In this document: one piece after another, positions 34,995-43,101 of the stretch
Layout: every line of letters starts with the position of its first letter
How positions within the stretch are numbered: the stretch's first letter is position 1
Source of the DNA: Chryseobacterium sp. 7
GTDB taxonomy: Bacteria; Bacteroidota; Bacteroidia; Flavobacteriales; Weeksellaceae
Assembly: GCF_003663845.1 (NCBI RefSeq)
Contig: NZ_RCCA01000001.1
Coordinates: forward strand, 3,348,001 to 3,412,000
Direction: 5' to 3'
DNA length: 64,000 nucleotides
Notes under the pieces: model-generated
Seen by the model: the letters and a program-made list of their open reading frames with translations, nothing else
Databases searched by the model: none
What the model was told of the DNA's origin: nothing
Program-made: the position numbers and the translations under genes

Positions 34995-35366
34995 TTAATC
35001 GACAATTTCATATTCGACCGGAATTGTACCATGATTGGTATCTCCGATCTCATCGAACGCAGCTTTAGACATGTCTAAAGATCTTGATGAATGGAAAGGC
35101 CCTCTGTCATTAATTCTCACTATTACCTCTTTACCATTCTTAAGGTTCGTCACCTTAACGTTTGTTCCAAATGGAAGCGTTCTGTTTGCTGCAGTAAACT
35201 TTGAGTTATCAAAGATTTCTCCGCTAGCGGTTTTTCTACCGTTAAATTTATCGTGGTAGTACGATGCATAACTTGTTTTTTTCGCATCTAAGGCATTACT
35301 CGTAAAAGAATAAACACCCAAGGTTGAAATCATCATTATGATTACGAGAATGAATCTTTTCATCAT
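34995..35366 (-). CDS. RlpA-like septal ring lytic transglycosylase (DPBB domain)
   Basis: 123 residues; the start is one of two adjacent ATGs. A signal peptide or N-terminal anchor (MMKRFILVIIMMISTLGVYS) is followed by a double-psi beta-barrel: SYASYYHDKFNGRKTASGE, FTAANRTLPFG and VIVRINDRGPF, which hold the conserved RlpA acid residues. It lacks the C-terminal SPOR domain of full RlpA, as in many Bacteroidetes. Likely cuts naked glycan strands in the periplasm at division sites; localisation without SPOR is unclear. Single gene with a long AT-rich upstream region. Confidence 0.88.
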   Translation of the reverse strand: MMKRFILVIIMMISTLGVYSFTSNALDAKKTSYASYYHDKFNGRKTASGEIFDNSKFTAANRTLPFGTNVKVTNLKNGKEVIVRINDRGPFHSSRSLDMSKAAFDEIGDTNHGTIPVEYEIVD

Positions 35367-35868
35367 GTTGAACTTTTATTGGTTTTGACGGAGCAAATGT
35401 ATCAGGAATCTTTATAAAACCCTATTCAATATGTTAAAAAAAGTTAATAAAATCATAACAAAACGTTAACTACCACTGCAATCCCCTATGAATAGAGCAT
35501 TTAAATCACATTGTTAAAAAGTGTTAAAAAAATACTTAAAAAGTTAACATAATTAACTAATTTACGCATAATTTAAATTTCACAATTTTAAAAATGACTG
35601 AAAATCAATAATTTACAAAAATCATAAAGTTAAAATAAAACCTATAAATCTATTCATACTATTTAAAGTCTTAAAAACCGGATATTGAATAAACTTTCTT
35701 ACAGAAGAGTTTTAGCTGTGTAAACTTAGAATCTTAAGCTGGTTTTTAACACCTTTATATTTTGTTAAAATTGATAAGCCATATATTATTCAACAAATAT
35801 TTGATTTCAATTCTTTAAAAAAAATAAAATGATGATTGATAACCCGAAAAAATAAATGAACACAAGTC
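35367..35868. other. Long AT-rich intergenic region with clustered GTTAA motifs
   Basis: About 500 bases upstream of the RlpA gene and downstream of the 35929 gene, with no credible ORF or RNA gene. The right end of the rlpA promoter region (35425-35560) has at least seven GTTAA occurrences (GTTAAA or GTTAAC) among A-runs. The rest is nearly random A/T sequence. A minus-strand ORF of 21 codons at 35870 is not supported. Confidence 0.5.
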
Positions 35869-35906
35869 TCATTAAAAGCAAAAACCAATGATTTCTCATT
35901 GGTTTT
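35869..35906 (-). terminator. Rho-independent terminator after the 35929-36639 gene
   Basis: AAAACCAATGA (35881-35891) pairs with TCATTGGTTTT (35896-35906), loop TTTC; on the minus strand it is followed by TTGCTTTTAAT. Confidence 0.8.
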
Positions 35907-35928
35907 ATATGTAATTAAATAAATTGTT

Positions 35929-36639
35929 TTATTTTAAGTATTCTAAAACATAATCATAAGTTCCGTTAGGATATACTACAGACATACTTGGAGATCCTGT
36001 AACAGCAGCTCCTGTAGATGTATCATATGAATATAATTCTCTTGAATATACTGTATTAGACCCAGCTTTATAAATAGTAATTGCATACATAGCAGTCATT
36101 CCGGTTGGGGCAGGTATTGTAACTGATGTACTTGTACCACTTGCAGCAAAAGTTCCTTTTATACCATATACCTGTGCACTATTAATTTGTCTGTTTGTAA
36201 TAGTTTCAGTAGTAAGAATGTTTTCTCTAGTACCAGCGTTTGCGATTGGTCTCCATACCCCACCTGTAGGGTTTGTTGTTTTATTATCATAATACCAAAA
36301 CCCAGGGAAAATTGGTTCTGATAATGTTCCGCTAGCTGCAGTACCAGTAGATGCTGTATTGTAAACAATCATACCGTCAAACCTGTTTGGGTTATTACCG
36401 CTATTATATAATGTACCTTGATTAGCTAATGCCAATTGGGTGATATCAGCTCTAGGGAAAATAAATCCTTTACCTAAATTAGCAGCAGTAACGTTAGCAG
36501 TTGAAGAAGCATCTAAAAAAGCTGAAGAAGCTTGAATTGTATTATCTCCAAAAGTTTGATTACCTTTAATCTGTGCGCTCATGTAACTTCCTAAAACGGA
36601 TAACATAACAGCAGCTATAGTAGACTTTATATTTTTCAT
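35929..36639 (-). CDS. Secreted hypothetical protein, repetitive Thr/Ala/Ser-rich
   Basis: 236 residues. A signal peptide (MKNIKSTIAAVMLSVLGSYMSAQ) is followed by a body rich in Ala, Thr, Ser, Asn and Gly, with GFIFPRADITQLALANQGTLYN and RFDGMIVYNTASTG, phrases seen in large Flavobacteriia proteins with tail-fibre or T9SS-surface features. The C-terminal ~80 residues look beta-rich (VTIPAPTGMTAMYAITIYK, ending YDYVLEYLK). It lies 34 bases downstream of a similar secreted protein gene, so the two are probably an operon. Function unknown; it has no T9SS sorting domain. Confidence 0.75.
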   Translation of the reverse strand: MKNIKSTIAAVMLSVLGSYMSAQIKGNQTFGDNTIQASSAFLDASSTANVTAANLGKGFIFPRADITQLALANQGTLYNSGNNPNRFDGMIVYNTASTGTAASGTLSEPIFPGFWYYDNKTTNPTGGVWRPIANAGTRENILTTETITNRQINSAQVYGIKGTFAASGTSTSVTIPAPTGMTAMYAITIYKAGSNTVYSRELYSYDTSTGAAVTGSPSMSVVYPNGTYDYVLEYLK

Positions 36640-36673
36640 CTTAAATTTAAATTTTAAATTATTGTGTTTATAA

Positions 36674-37321
36674 TTATTGTCCTCCTAATCCATACCAGTT
36701 AGTACCGTCTGTAATAAACTCAGATCCAAACTGCTGCAAAGCAGATAATGATTTTGTTAAGTAATTAGTGTTCAAGTTAGTCAAATTGTGCTGAAGTCCG
36801 TCAATTGATATAAGAGTTAACTTCTTTCCAACCATAGCTGCAGTAGGAGTAGGCAATTGTATCTGTCCAGCTACACCACCTGAAAACAATACTACATTAC
36901 CTAAATCACTTGGAAGAATTACCATGCTTGCAGAGCCTGCAACAGTTCTGTAAGTAGGAGGAGCTGCCGCTGTACTGCCAGCACCTACAGCAATCCATGT
37001 AGAGGATACAGAATCATAGTAGTAAAACCCTACAGCTGTAACATTAGCTGTTTTAGTTGTAGCTGTTCCGTCAATTGTAGTAACGAAAGCAAGTGCACCG
37101 TTTTGAGCAGCAGTATATGCCGCATCTTTTCCATACAATTGAGTTCTTGTCATACGAGGGACTAATAAGGCATCAGGTCTAGTGTTATCTGTAGTGTTTG
37201 CTACGACGTCTAGAGTTGCGGCAGGCGTGGTTGTGTTAATCCCCACTCGCCCTGTAGTCTGAGCCTTAGAAAAAGCCGAAAGGCCAACAAGCATAATTGC
37301 TGTTAATAAAATTTTTTTCAT
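36674..37321 (-). CDS. Secreted hypothetical protein with tail-fibre-like N-terminus
   Basis: 215 residues. Signal peptide MKKILLTAIMLVGLSAFSKAQ, then GRVGINTTTPAATLDVV, a motif frequent in phage tail fibres and bacterial surface-stalk proteins, then LLVPRMTRTQLYGKD and FYYYDSVSSTWIAVG, phrases that recur in Chryseobacterium and Flavobacterium secreted proteins. The last part is beta-rich (VVLFSGGVAGQIQLPTP). It is the first gene of the pair with 35929-36639. No phage genes are nearby, so this is a host surface protein family rather than prophage. Role unknown. Confidence 0.75.
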   Translation of the reverse strand: MKKILLTAIMLVGLSAFSKAQTTGRVGINTTTPAATLDVVANTTDNTRPDALLVPRMTRTQLYGKDAAYTAAQNGALAFVTTIDGTATTKTANVTAVGFYYYDSVSSTWIAVGAGSTAAAPPTYRTVAGSASMVILPSDLGNVVLFSGGVAGQIQLPTPTAAMVGKKLTLISIDGLQHNLTNLNTNYLTKSLSALQQFGSEFITDGTNWYGLGGQ

Positions 37322-37687
37322 AAGTTTTTAAAGATTTTTAATTACATTTTTTTCATCAATACTTCCAAAAAGGAAATGCATCCCAACTTGTGAATACTAT
37401 ATTGAAACTAACACACTCAAATAACTATTATTTTAAATTTTAGTTTCATTTTAAATTAACTCATTGAAAGCATATTATTTAAAAATATTGCTTATTGCGC
37501 AAATTTAAGACATAATTTTCAAATTTTTATAATTAAAAAAAGAAAATTAAAAAATCTTAATTTAGCCAAATATTAACAATTTGATTATCAATTAAATAAA
37601 AAAAGACATCAGAGAAAATTCTATGTTAAAATTTATTAATATATTAATTTTATACGCTTTATTTCCAACTGATTAATAAGCATTTAG
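37322..37687. other. AT-rich intergenic region between rimO and the secreted-protein pair
   Basis: 366 bases with no ORF of note. It must hold the promoter of the secreted-protein pair; the best candidate is TAAATTTG at 37507-37500 on the minus strand, which would give a ~180-base leader. No hairpin terminator for rimO is evident. Confidence 0.4.
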
Positions 37688-38989
37688 CTATACCAGTTCC
37701 CCATATAAGTCAAACTCTTCCGCTGAAGTAATTCTAACCTCTGCAAATTCACCTATAGAAATATAAGTATCTTCAGCAGAAACCAACACGGTATTGTCTA
37801 CATCTGGCGAATCATACTCTGTTCTTCCGATAAAATAATTCCCTTCTTTACGGTCAAAAATACATTTGAATATTTTCCCTATTTTTTCCTGATTCTTTTC
37901 CCATGAAATCTGAGACTGCAGTTCCATAATTTCTTCTACTCTTGCCTCTTTTACTTCCTGTGGAATATTATCTTCCAAGACATGTGCTGTAGTATTTTCT
38001 TCGTGAGAATAGGTAAAGCATCCTAATCTGTCAAACTTCTGTTCTCTTACCCAGTCTTTAAGCTCCTGGAATCTTTCTTCTGTTTCACCAGGGTATCCAA
38101 CGATAAGTGTTGTTCTGATAGCCATATCAGGCACTTTTTCTCTGAATTTTCCTAACAGAGCATCTGTTTTCTCATGGGTAGTGCCTCTCTTCATAGATTT
38201 CAACAAATCTGAATTGATGTGCTGAAGAGGAATATCTATATAGTTACAAACTTTAGGTTCTTCACGGATAATATCCAAAACATCTTCCGGGAAACCGCTT
38301 GGAAAAGCATAATGAAGACGAATCCATTCTACACCTTCTACTTTTACCAGTTCTTTTAAAAGGTCACCCAATGCTCTTTTTTTATAAAGATCAAGACCAT
38401 AATACGTAAGATCCTGTGCAATAAGAATTAATTCTTTTGTTCCTTTTTTCGCTAGTTTCTGAGCTTCAGAAACTAATTTTTCGATTGGGGTTGAAATATG
38501 CCCTCCCCTCATCAATGGGATCGCACAAAAAGAACATGGTCTGTCACAACCTTCAGAAATTTTAAGGTATGCATAATGCTTTGGAGTAGTTGTAAGCCTT
38601 TCGCCTACCAATTCATGTTTATAATCTGCTCCAAGATGCTTTAGCAGCATAGGAAGATCTCTAGTCCCGAAATACTGATCTACATCCGGAATTTCTTTTA
38701 CCAAATCCGGTTTGTATCTTTCTGACAAACATCCTGTAACGAACACTTTCTCAACCTCACCTCTATTTTTCGCCTCTACATAATCCAGAATGGTATTGAT
38801 AGATTCTTCTTTAGCATTATCAATAAATCCGCAGGTATTGATGACAACAATGTCACCACGGTCTTCGTGAACCACTTCTTTTCCATTGGCTTTCAGCTGG
38901 CTCATTAACACTTCAGAATCGTATACATTCTTGGAACATCCAAGAGTGACTACATTGATTTTCTTCTTCCCTACAGATTTTGTACGCAT
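37688..38989 (-). CDS. rimO: Ribosomal protein S12 methylthiotransferase
   Basis: 433 residues, full length. Radical SAM enzyme that methylthiolates Asp88 of ribosomal protein S12. The N-terminal MTTase domain has cluster cysteines C18, C53 and C87; the radical SAM CX3CX2C motif is C148, C152, C155 in EGCDRPCSFC; a TRAM domain is at the C-terminus. It matches RimO rather than MiaB in GCDRPCSFC...PLMRGGHIS. A TATCTTTG box lies 20 bases before the ATG. The polysaccharide locus ends just upstream of it, with a terminator between. Confidence 0.95.
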   Translation of the reverse strand: MRTKSVGKKKINVVTLGCSKNVYDSEVLMSQLKANGKEVVHEDRGDIVVINTCGFIDNAKEESINTILDYVEAKNRGEVEKVFVTGCLSERYKPDLVKEIPDVDQYFGTRDLPMLLKHLGADYKHELVGERLTTTPKHYAYLKISEGCDRPCSFCAIPLMRGGHISTPIEKLVSEAQKLAKKGTKELILIAQDLTYYGLDLYKKRALGDLLKELVKVEGVEWIRLHYAFPSGFPEDVLDIIREEPKVCNYIDIPLQHINSDLLKSMKRGTTHEKTDALLGKFREKVPDMAIRTTLIVGYPGETEERFQELKDWVREQKFDRLGCFTYSHEENTTAHVLEDNIPQEVKEARVEEIMELQSQISWEKNQEKIGKIFKCIFDRKEGNYFIGRTEYDSPDVDNTVLVSAEDTYISIGEFAEVRITSAEEFDLYGELV

Positions 38990-39008
38990 CGTTTTGATTT
39001 TGAGTCTG

Positions 39009-39016
39009 CAAAGATA
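39009..39016 (-). promoter_or_regulatory. Likely -7 box (TATCTTTG) of rimO
   Basis: Exact TAnnTTTG match on the minus strand, 19 bases before the rimO start, in the gap after the polysaccharide-locus terminator. Confidence 0.5.
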
Positions 39017-39043
39017 CGAAATATTGAAGAGTTAGGAATTAAA

Positions 39044-39073
39044 AAATAAAAACCACTTTAGAAAAGTGGTTTT
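39044..39073 (-). terminator. Terminator at the end of the polysaccharide locus
   Basis: AAAACCACTTT (39049-39059) pairs with AAAGTGGTTTT (39063-39073), followed on the minus strand by TTATTTTTTAAT. It lies 13 bases after the rfbC stop and is the only strong terminator seen from here to the right edge. Confidence 0.85.
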
Positions 39074-39085
39074 CAGGGATATACT

Positions 39086-39631
39086 TTAAAAGTTTTTTTC
39101 TTTAAACAAGGGGGCATTCTCATCTTTTTCAGAAAGAATGGCATCTTTCTCATCAAGTTTCCAGTCTATACCAAGATCCGGATCGTTGAATTTTACACTG
39201 CCTTCTGATTCTTTGTTATAAAAGTTGTCACATTTATAGGAAAACACAGCGTTAGTACTCAGTACAGAAAATCCGTGTCCAAAACCTCTCGGCACATACA
39301 GCTGTAATTTATTCTCAGCGGTAAGTTCTATTCCGAACCATTTTCCGAATGTAGGAGAATCTTCTCTAAGATCTACCGCAACATCCCATACGCTGCCTTC
39401 AAGACAGGATACCAGTTTTGCTTGTGCATGCTCGCCTTTCTGAAGGTGCAGACCTCTAAGTACTCCATAAGAAGATTTGGAAATATTATCCTGTACAAAG
39501 TGCCCGTTCATTCCTGTAAGTTCTTCGAATCTTTTTTCATTGTACTTTTCAAAAAAGTAACCTCTGTCATCTTCAAATACGGTAGGCTCTATGATGTAAC
39601 AATCTTTAAGCGGGGTTTCTTTAATTTTCAT
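39086..39631 (-). CDS. rfbC: dTDP-4-dehydrorhamnose 3,5-epimerase
   Basis: 181 residues, full length. Epimerises C3 and C5 of dTDP-4-keto-6-deoxyglucose on the way to dTDP-L-rhamnose. The cupin-fold active site is visible: R and H in LRGLHLQ (H near 62), the acid/base Tyr in VFSYKCDNFYNKESE, and the YVPRGFGHGF segment. RfbA, RfbB and RfbD are not in the window, so the other dTDP-rhamnose genes must lie elsewhere or this enzyme acts on another 4-keto sugar. It is the last gene of the locus. Confidence 0.93.
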   Translation of the reverse strand: MKIKETPLKDCYIIEPTVFEDDRGYFFEKYNEKRFEELTGMNGHFVQDNISKSSYGVLRGLHLQKGEHAQAKLVSCLEGSVWDVAVDLREDSPTFGKWFGIELTAENKLQLYVPRGFGHGFSVLSTNAVFSYKCDNFYNKESEGSVKFNDPDLGIDWKLDEKDAILSEKDENAPLFKEKNF

Positions 39632-39645
39632 AATAGTAATAAATT

Positions 39646-40215
39646 CTATTTCAATATGGTTTTCACTGTTTTAAACAAAATCCTGATATCATTTTTGAAA
39701 GACATGGTTTCAAAATAATCAAGATTCATTTTTACTTTATTCGGGAAAAGTATTTCATCATTATATGCTAGGGGATCCTTCTGGCTGTTCAGAAGTTCTT
39801 CTTCATCCCTGTATTTTATGCTTGCTTCACAGGTTAATCCTGGTTTCAGTTCCAGCACTTTTCTGTCTTCTCCTATAAGTTTATCATAATAGCCTTCAAT
39901 ATCAGGCCTGGGACCTACAAAACTCATTTCACCTTTTAAGATGTTAAACAATTGCGGAAGTTCATCAAACTTAAATTTCCTCAGAGCCCGACCTGTTCCG
40001 GAGCATGTTCTTCTATGTTCATGAATTGTTTTAAATTTAAAAATGGTAAAAGGTTTTCCGTACTGCCCTATCCGGGTCTGAAGAAAAATACCATTAGAAG
40101 AGGTGTCCAGACTTGCAATCACAAACAAAATGATCAGTATTGGCATAAGCGGCAATATAACTATTACTGCTAAAAAAAAATCAAAAATTACTTTCCAAAA
40201 CTTATACTGATTCAT
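39646..40215 (-). CDS. Initiating sugar phosphate transferase (PglC/WcaJ type), first copy
   Basis: 189 residues, the compact monotopic form. One N-terminal re-entrant hydrophobic helix (FDFFLAVIVILPLMPILIIL), then the catalytic Asp-Glu pair in FDELPQLFNILKGEM and the SFVGPRPDIEGYYDK motif. It transfers a sugar-1-phosphate from UDP-sugar to undecaprenyl phosphate, starting a glycan chain. The region KTIHEHRRTCSGTGRALRKF is variant compared with WcaJ. A second transferase of the same class lies at 47171, so two lipid-linked chains may be started from this locus. Gene order after the PglE-like aminotransferase fits a bacillosamine-like sugar as its substrate. Confidence 0.88.
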   Translation of the reverse strand: MNQYKFWKVIFDFFLAVIVILPLMPILIILFVIASLDTSSNGIFLQTRIGQYGKPFTIFKFKTIHEHRRTCSGTGRALRKFKFDELPQLFNILKGEMSFVGPRPDIEGYYDKLIGEDRKVLELKPGLTCEASIKYRDEEELLNSQKDPLAYNDEILFPNKVKMNLDYFETMSFKNDIRILFKTVKTILK

Positions 40216-40228
40216 TTAATTAATACTA

Positions 40229-41365
40229 TTAAATTTCAAAGTAAGTATGGATTATTTTTGTTATTCTTTCTCTATCGTCATCTGACAAGTTAGAACCTGA
40301 CGGAAGACATAATCCGTTATCAAACAATTTTTCGGAAATATTCCCTCCGTAGTAAGGAGCAGATTCAAAAACCGGCTGCAGATGCATTGGCTTCCATAAT
40401 GGTCTTGATTCTATATTATCTTCCAAAAATGCAAGTCTTAAATCTTCTCTGTTTTTCCCTGTAATTTCCGGATCAATAAGTATTGCAGATAACCAGTGAT
40501 TTGAATAAAAATCACTATTGGGTTCTGTAAATACGGTTACTCCTTCAATATTTTTAAAAATTTCAAGGTAGAAATCGTGCATTGCTCTGCGGGCAGCAAC
40601 TCTGTCTTTAAGAACTTCCATCTGACCTCTCCCTATTCCGGCAACAATATTACTCATTCTGTAGTTGAATCCAATATGTGAATGCTGATAATGAGGAGCA
40701 TTATCTCTTGCCTGAGTGGATAAGAAAACGATTTTATCTTTATCTTCTTTTGTATGGCATACTAATGCACCACCACCTGAAGTCGTAATAATTTTATTTC
40801 CGTTAAAGCTAAGTACCCCAAAACGTCCGAAAGTTCCGCAAGCCTGCCCTTTGTATGTAGAACCCAAAGCTTCTGCAGCATCTTCAATTAAATCTATTGC
40901 AAATTCTTTTGCAATAGCCATAATTTCGTCCATTTTTGCCGGCATTCCGTATAAATGAACGACAATGATAGCTTTTGGCTTTTTACCTTTTTGAATTCTG
41001 TCTTCAATAGCCTCTCTTAATGCTTTAGGGCACATGTTCCATGTATCATTTTCGCTGTCTACAAAAACAGGATTGGCACCGCAATACGCTATTGGATTGG
41101 CAGATGCCGAAAATGTCATGGACTGACAAATTACTTCATCTCCGTGCTGAACGCCAGCCTCAATTAAAGCAAGATGAAGAGCTGCTGTTCCTGCTGATAA
41201 AGCAGCAACCTTTACGTCTTTATTTAAGAATTTTTCTAAGTCTTCTTCAAAACCGTTAACGTTAGGGCCTAATGGAGCAATCCAATTTTCATCAAATGCT
41301 TCATTGATATATTTTTGTTCGTTACCTCCCATGTGTGGTGAGGATAACCAGATTTTTGAATTCAT
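40229..41365 (-). CDS. DegT/DnrJ/EryC1 family aminotransferase, PglE-like
   Basis: 378 residues. PLP aminotransferase acting on nucleotide-linked 4-keto sugars. PLP lysine K191 in LSFNGNKIITT, the preceding IEDAAEALGS with the pyridine-ring aspartate, and the SAGTAALHLAL phosphate loop are seen. The N-terminus IWLSSPHMGGNEQKYINEAF and the glutamine/serine-poor specificity loop fit the PglE/WeeJ group that makes UDP-4-amino-4,6-dideoxy-GlcNAc. The matching 4,6-dehydratase (PglF type) is not in the window. It is followed by an acyltransferase-like gene three genes upstream (42454), which could acylate the new amine. Confidence 0.88.
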   Translation of the reverse strand: MNSKIWLSSPHMGGNEQKYINEAFDENWIAPLGPNVNGFEEDLEKFLNKDVKVAALSAGTAALHLALIEAGVQHGDEVICQSMTFSASANPIAYCGANPVFVDSENDTWNMCPKALREAIEDRIQKGKKPKAIIVVHLYGMPAKMDEIMAIAKEFAIDLIEDAAEALGSTYKGQACGTFGRFGVLSFNGNKIITTSGGGALVCHTKEDKDKIVFLSTQARDNAPHYQHSHIGFNYRMSNIVAGIGRGQMEVLKDRVAARRAMHDFYLEIFKNIEGVTVFTEPNSDFYSNHWLSAILIDPEITGKNREDLRLAFLEDNIESRPLWKPMHLQPVFESAPYYGGNISEKLFDNGLCLPSGSNLSDDDRERITKIIHTYFEI

Positions 41366-41374
41366 AATAGTTAA

Positions 41375-42454
41375 TTAATATTCGTCGTATGAGATGGTTA
41401 ATTCTGCAGAGGTCGGAACGGATTGGCAGCTTAAAATAAAACCGTCTTCAATTTCGTAGTCCATTAAAACATCTGTTTCTTTCATATTCACAGTTCCGGA
41501 AATCACTTTTCCAACACAACTGCTGCAATTTCCTTTTTTACAGGAATAGGGAACGTCTAAACCTTCGTCTAGTAAAGACTCAAGAAGGTTTTTCTTATGA
41601 TCAACAGTTACATAATGAGACTCCTGATCAATAATTACTTCAACTTTTGTCTGCCCGGATTTTATTTCTTCAGAAATAATCTCTTCAATACCCACCTCAT
41701 TCTCTAAGGAATAAAAAAGTTCACTTTTAATAATTTCCTTTGAAATTTCAACAGAAAGAAGATAATCATGAACAGTTTTAATTAATTCCTCAGGGCCGCA
41801 TGTATAAAATTCTGAGAAACTTTTTACATCCCATTCCTGATGAAATTTGGTATCCAGAAAGTCATGATCAATACGCCCAAAGTAGTAATTATCATATTCT
41901 TTCTGACTAAATATGTAGATTACTTTTAAAGTCTCTTTAAATTGAGTCTCTAAAGATTTTAGCTGACTGTAAAAAATAGCGTCTTCAATTTTCCTATTGG
42001 CAAAAAGTAATGTAACCCTACTTAAAGGTTCATTATTAAGAATATTTTTAACAATTGAAATAATAGGAGTAATTCCACTTCCAGCTGCAACTAAAAAAAC
42101 ATTTTTGGAAGAATTTTCTGAAATATTATAAACAAATCTTCCTTCCGGCAAACTTACTTCAAGGTGATGACCTACTTCAACGGTATTCTTAATAAAGTTT
42201 GAAAACACTCCACCATCTATTGCTTTTACCACCACAGACAAAGAGTTTTCATCAGGGCTTGCACAAATTGAGTACGATCTTCTTATTTCTTCGTAGTCAA
42301 TTTCAGATTTCAAAGTAATATATTGACCGGATTCAAAAACAAAAGAATCTTTAAGATCTTCTGTTACATCAAAAGTCAATAGAACAGCAGCATCAGTTAA
42401 AAATGACTTATCAGTTACTTTGAGTTTATGAAATACATTTCTCATGTGTGTCAT
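41375..42454 (-). CDS. Flavin/2Fe-2S oxidoreductase, PaaE/class IB type (Rieske reductase candidate)
   Basis: 359 residues. FAD domain (~10-110; ESGQYITLKS, RRSYSICASP), NAD(P)H domain (~115-235; VAAGSGITPIISI, YTCGPEELI) and a C-terminal plant-type ferredoxin domain (~265-355) with the four ligands C305, C310, C313 and C343 in SCKKGNCSSCVG and LSCQS. This single-chain layout serves phenylacetyl-CoA epoxidase and many two-component Rieske oxygenases, passing electrons to the oxygenase. The start overlaps the acyltransferase stop (TAATG). The Rieske gene lies two genes upstream, so it is the likely partner. Confidence 0.9.
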   Translation of the reverse strand: MTHMRNVFHKLKVTDKSFLTDAAVLLTFDVTEDLKDSFVFESGQYITLKSEIDYEEIRRSYSICASPDENSLSVVVKAIDGGVFSNFIKNTVEVGHHLEVSLPEGRFVYNISENSSKNVFLVAAGSGITPIISIVKNILNNEPLSRVTLLFANRKIEDAIFYSQLKSLETQFKETLKVIYIFSQKEYDNYYFGRIDHDFLDTKFHQEWDVKSFSEFYTCGPEELIKTVHDYLLSVEISKEIIKSELFYSLENEVGIEEIISEEIKSGQTKVEVIIDQESHYVTVDHKKNLLESLLDEGLDVPYSCKKGNCSSCVGKVISGTVNMKETDVLMDYEIEDGFILSCQSVPTSAELTISYDEY

Positions 42455-43101
42455 TAAAATATTTTTTTTGCAGGATTTCCTACATAAGTTCCAGCTTCTT
42501 TAATATTTCTGAAAACTACACTTCCAGCTCCTATAATTGTATTATCTGCAATTTTTACTCCCGGATAGATTGTAGAGCCTGTTCCAATTAATACATTTTT
42601 CCCAATCTTACAATGTCCCCCTAAATCTACATTTGCCATAATATTCGTAAATTCATCAATAAAAACATCATGCCCAATCTGGCTTCCGCAATTGATAAAT
42701 ACTCCTTTTGAAACCTCTGCATCACATGATATCAGGACATTGGAAAAAAGAATTACTGATTGATCTACTTTTGTTCTGTCACCAATAATACAAGTGTGAT
42801 GAACAAAGCCTTGTATTTTGGAATTATCAGTATTAGTAAAGATATTTCTTTTTACATCAGAATTGTTGATTGCCAATATAATACTTTCGTATTTATTTAA
42901 ATCATTATCAGACAATGAATCAATTACTTTCAGATCAAGATTGAATTGGTGTAAAGCAGTCTGATTATCATCCACAAATCCTACAATATTAGGAACATTG
43001 CCATTAAATTTGCGAGAGTGGTTGATAAAGCTCAAAAGTTCTCTTCCAAAGCCTCCGGCTCCGATAATTACAGATTCTTTACTGTACTGAATATCCTCCA
43101 T
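42454..43101 (-). CDS. NeuD/PglD-like sugar O/N-acyltransferase
   Basis: 215 residues. An N-terminal Rossmann-like nucleotide-sugar-binding domain (VIIGAGGFGREL, residues ~12-23) is followed by left-handed beta-helix hexapeptide repeats from ~95 to 195, ending VGNPAKKIF. The catalytic His is expected in CGSQIGHDVFID. Members acetylate sialic acid (NeuD) or UDP-4-amino-sugars (PglD) using acetyl-CoA; here the neighbouring ACP and condensing enzymes make an acyl-ACP donor possible. The start overlaps the SDR gene by 23 bases. Confidence 0.88.
   Translation of the reverse strand: MEDIQYSKESVIIGAGGFGRELLSFINHSRKFNGNVPNIVGFVDDNQTALHQFNLDLKVIDSLSDNDLNKYESIILAINNSDVKRNIFTNTDNSKIQGFVHHTCIIGDRTKVDQSVILFSNVLISCDAEVSKGVFINCGSQIGHDVFIDEFTNIMANVDLGGHCKIGKNVLIGTGSTIYPGVKIADNTIIGAGSVVFRNIKEAGTYVGNPAKKIF

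Noticed and set aside
35800..35872. Short minus-strand ORF of 21 codons starting at 35870
   Set aside because: Hydrophobic low-complexity codons in AT-rich DNA, no start context, lies downstream of a terminator.
35929..37321. Prophage tail-fibre genes
   Set aside because: Both proteins have signal peptides and no phage structural, lysis or integrase gene is present.
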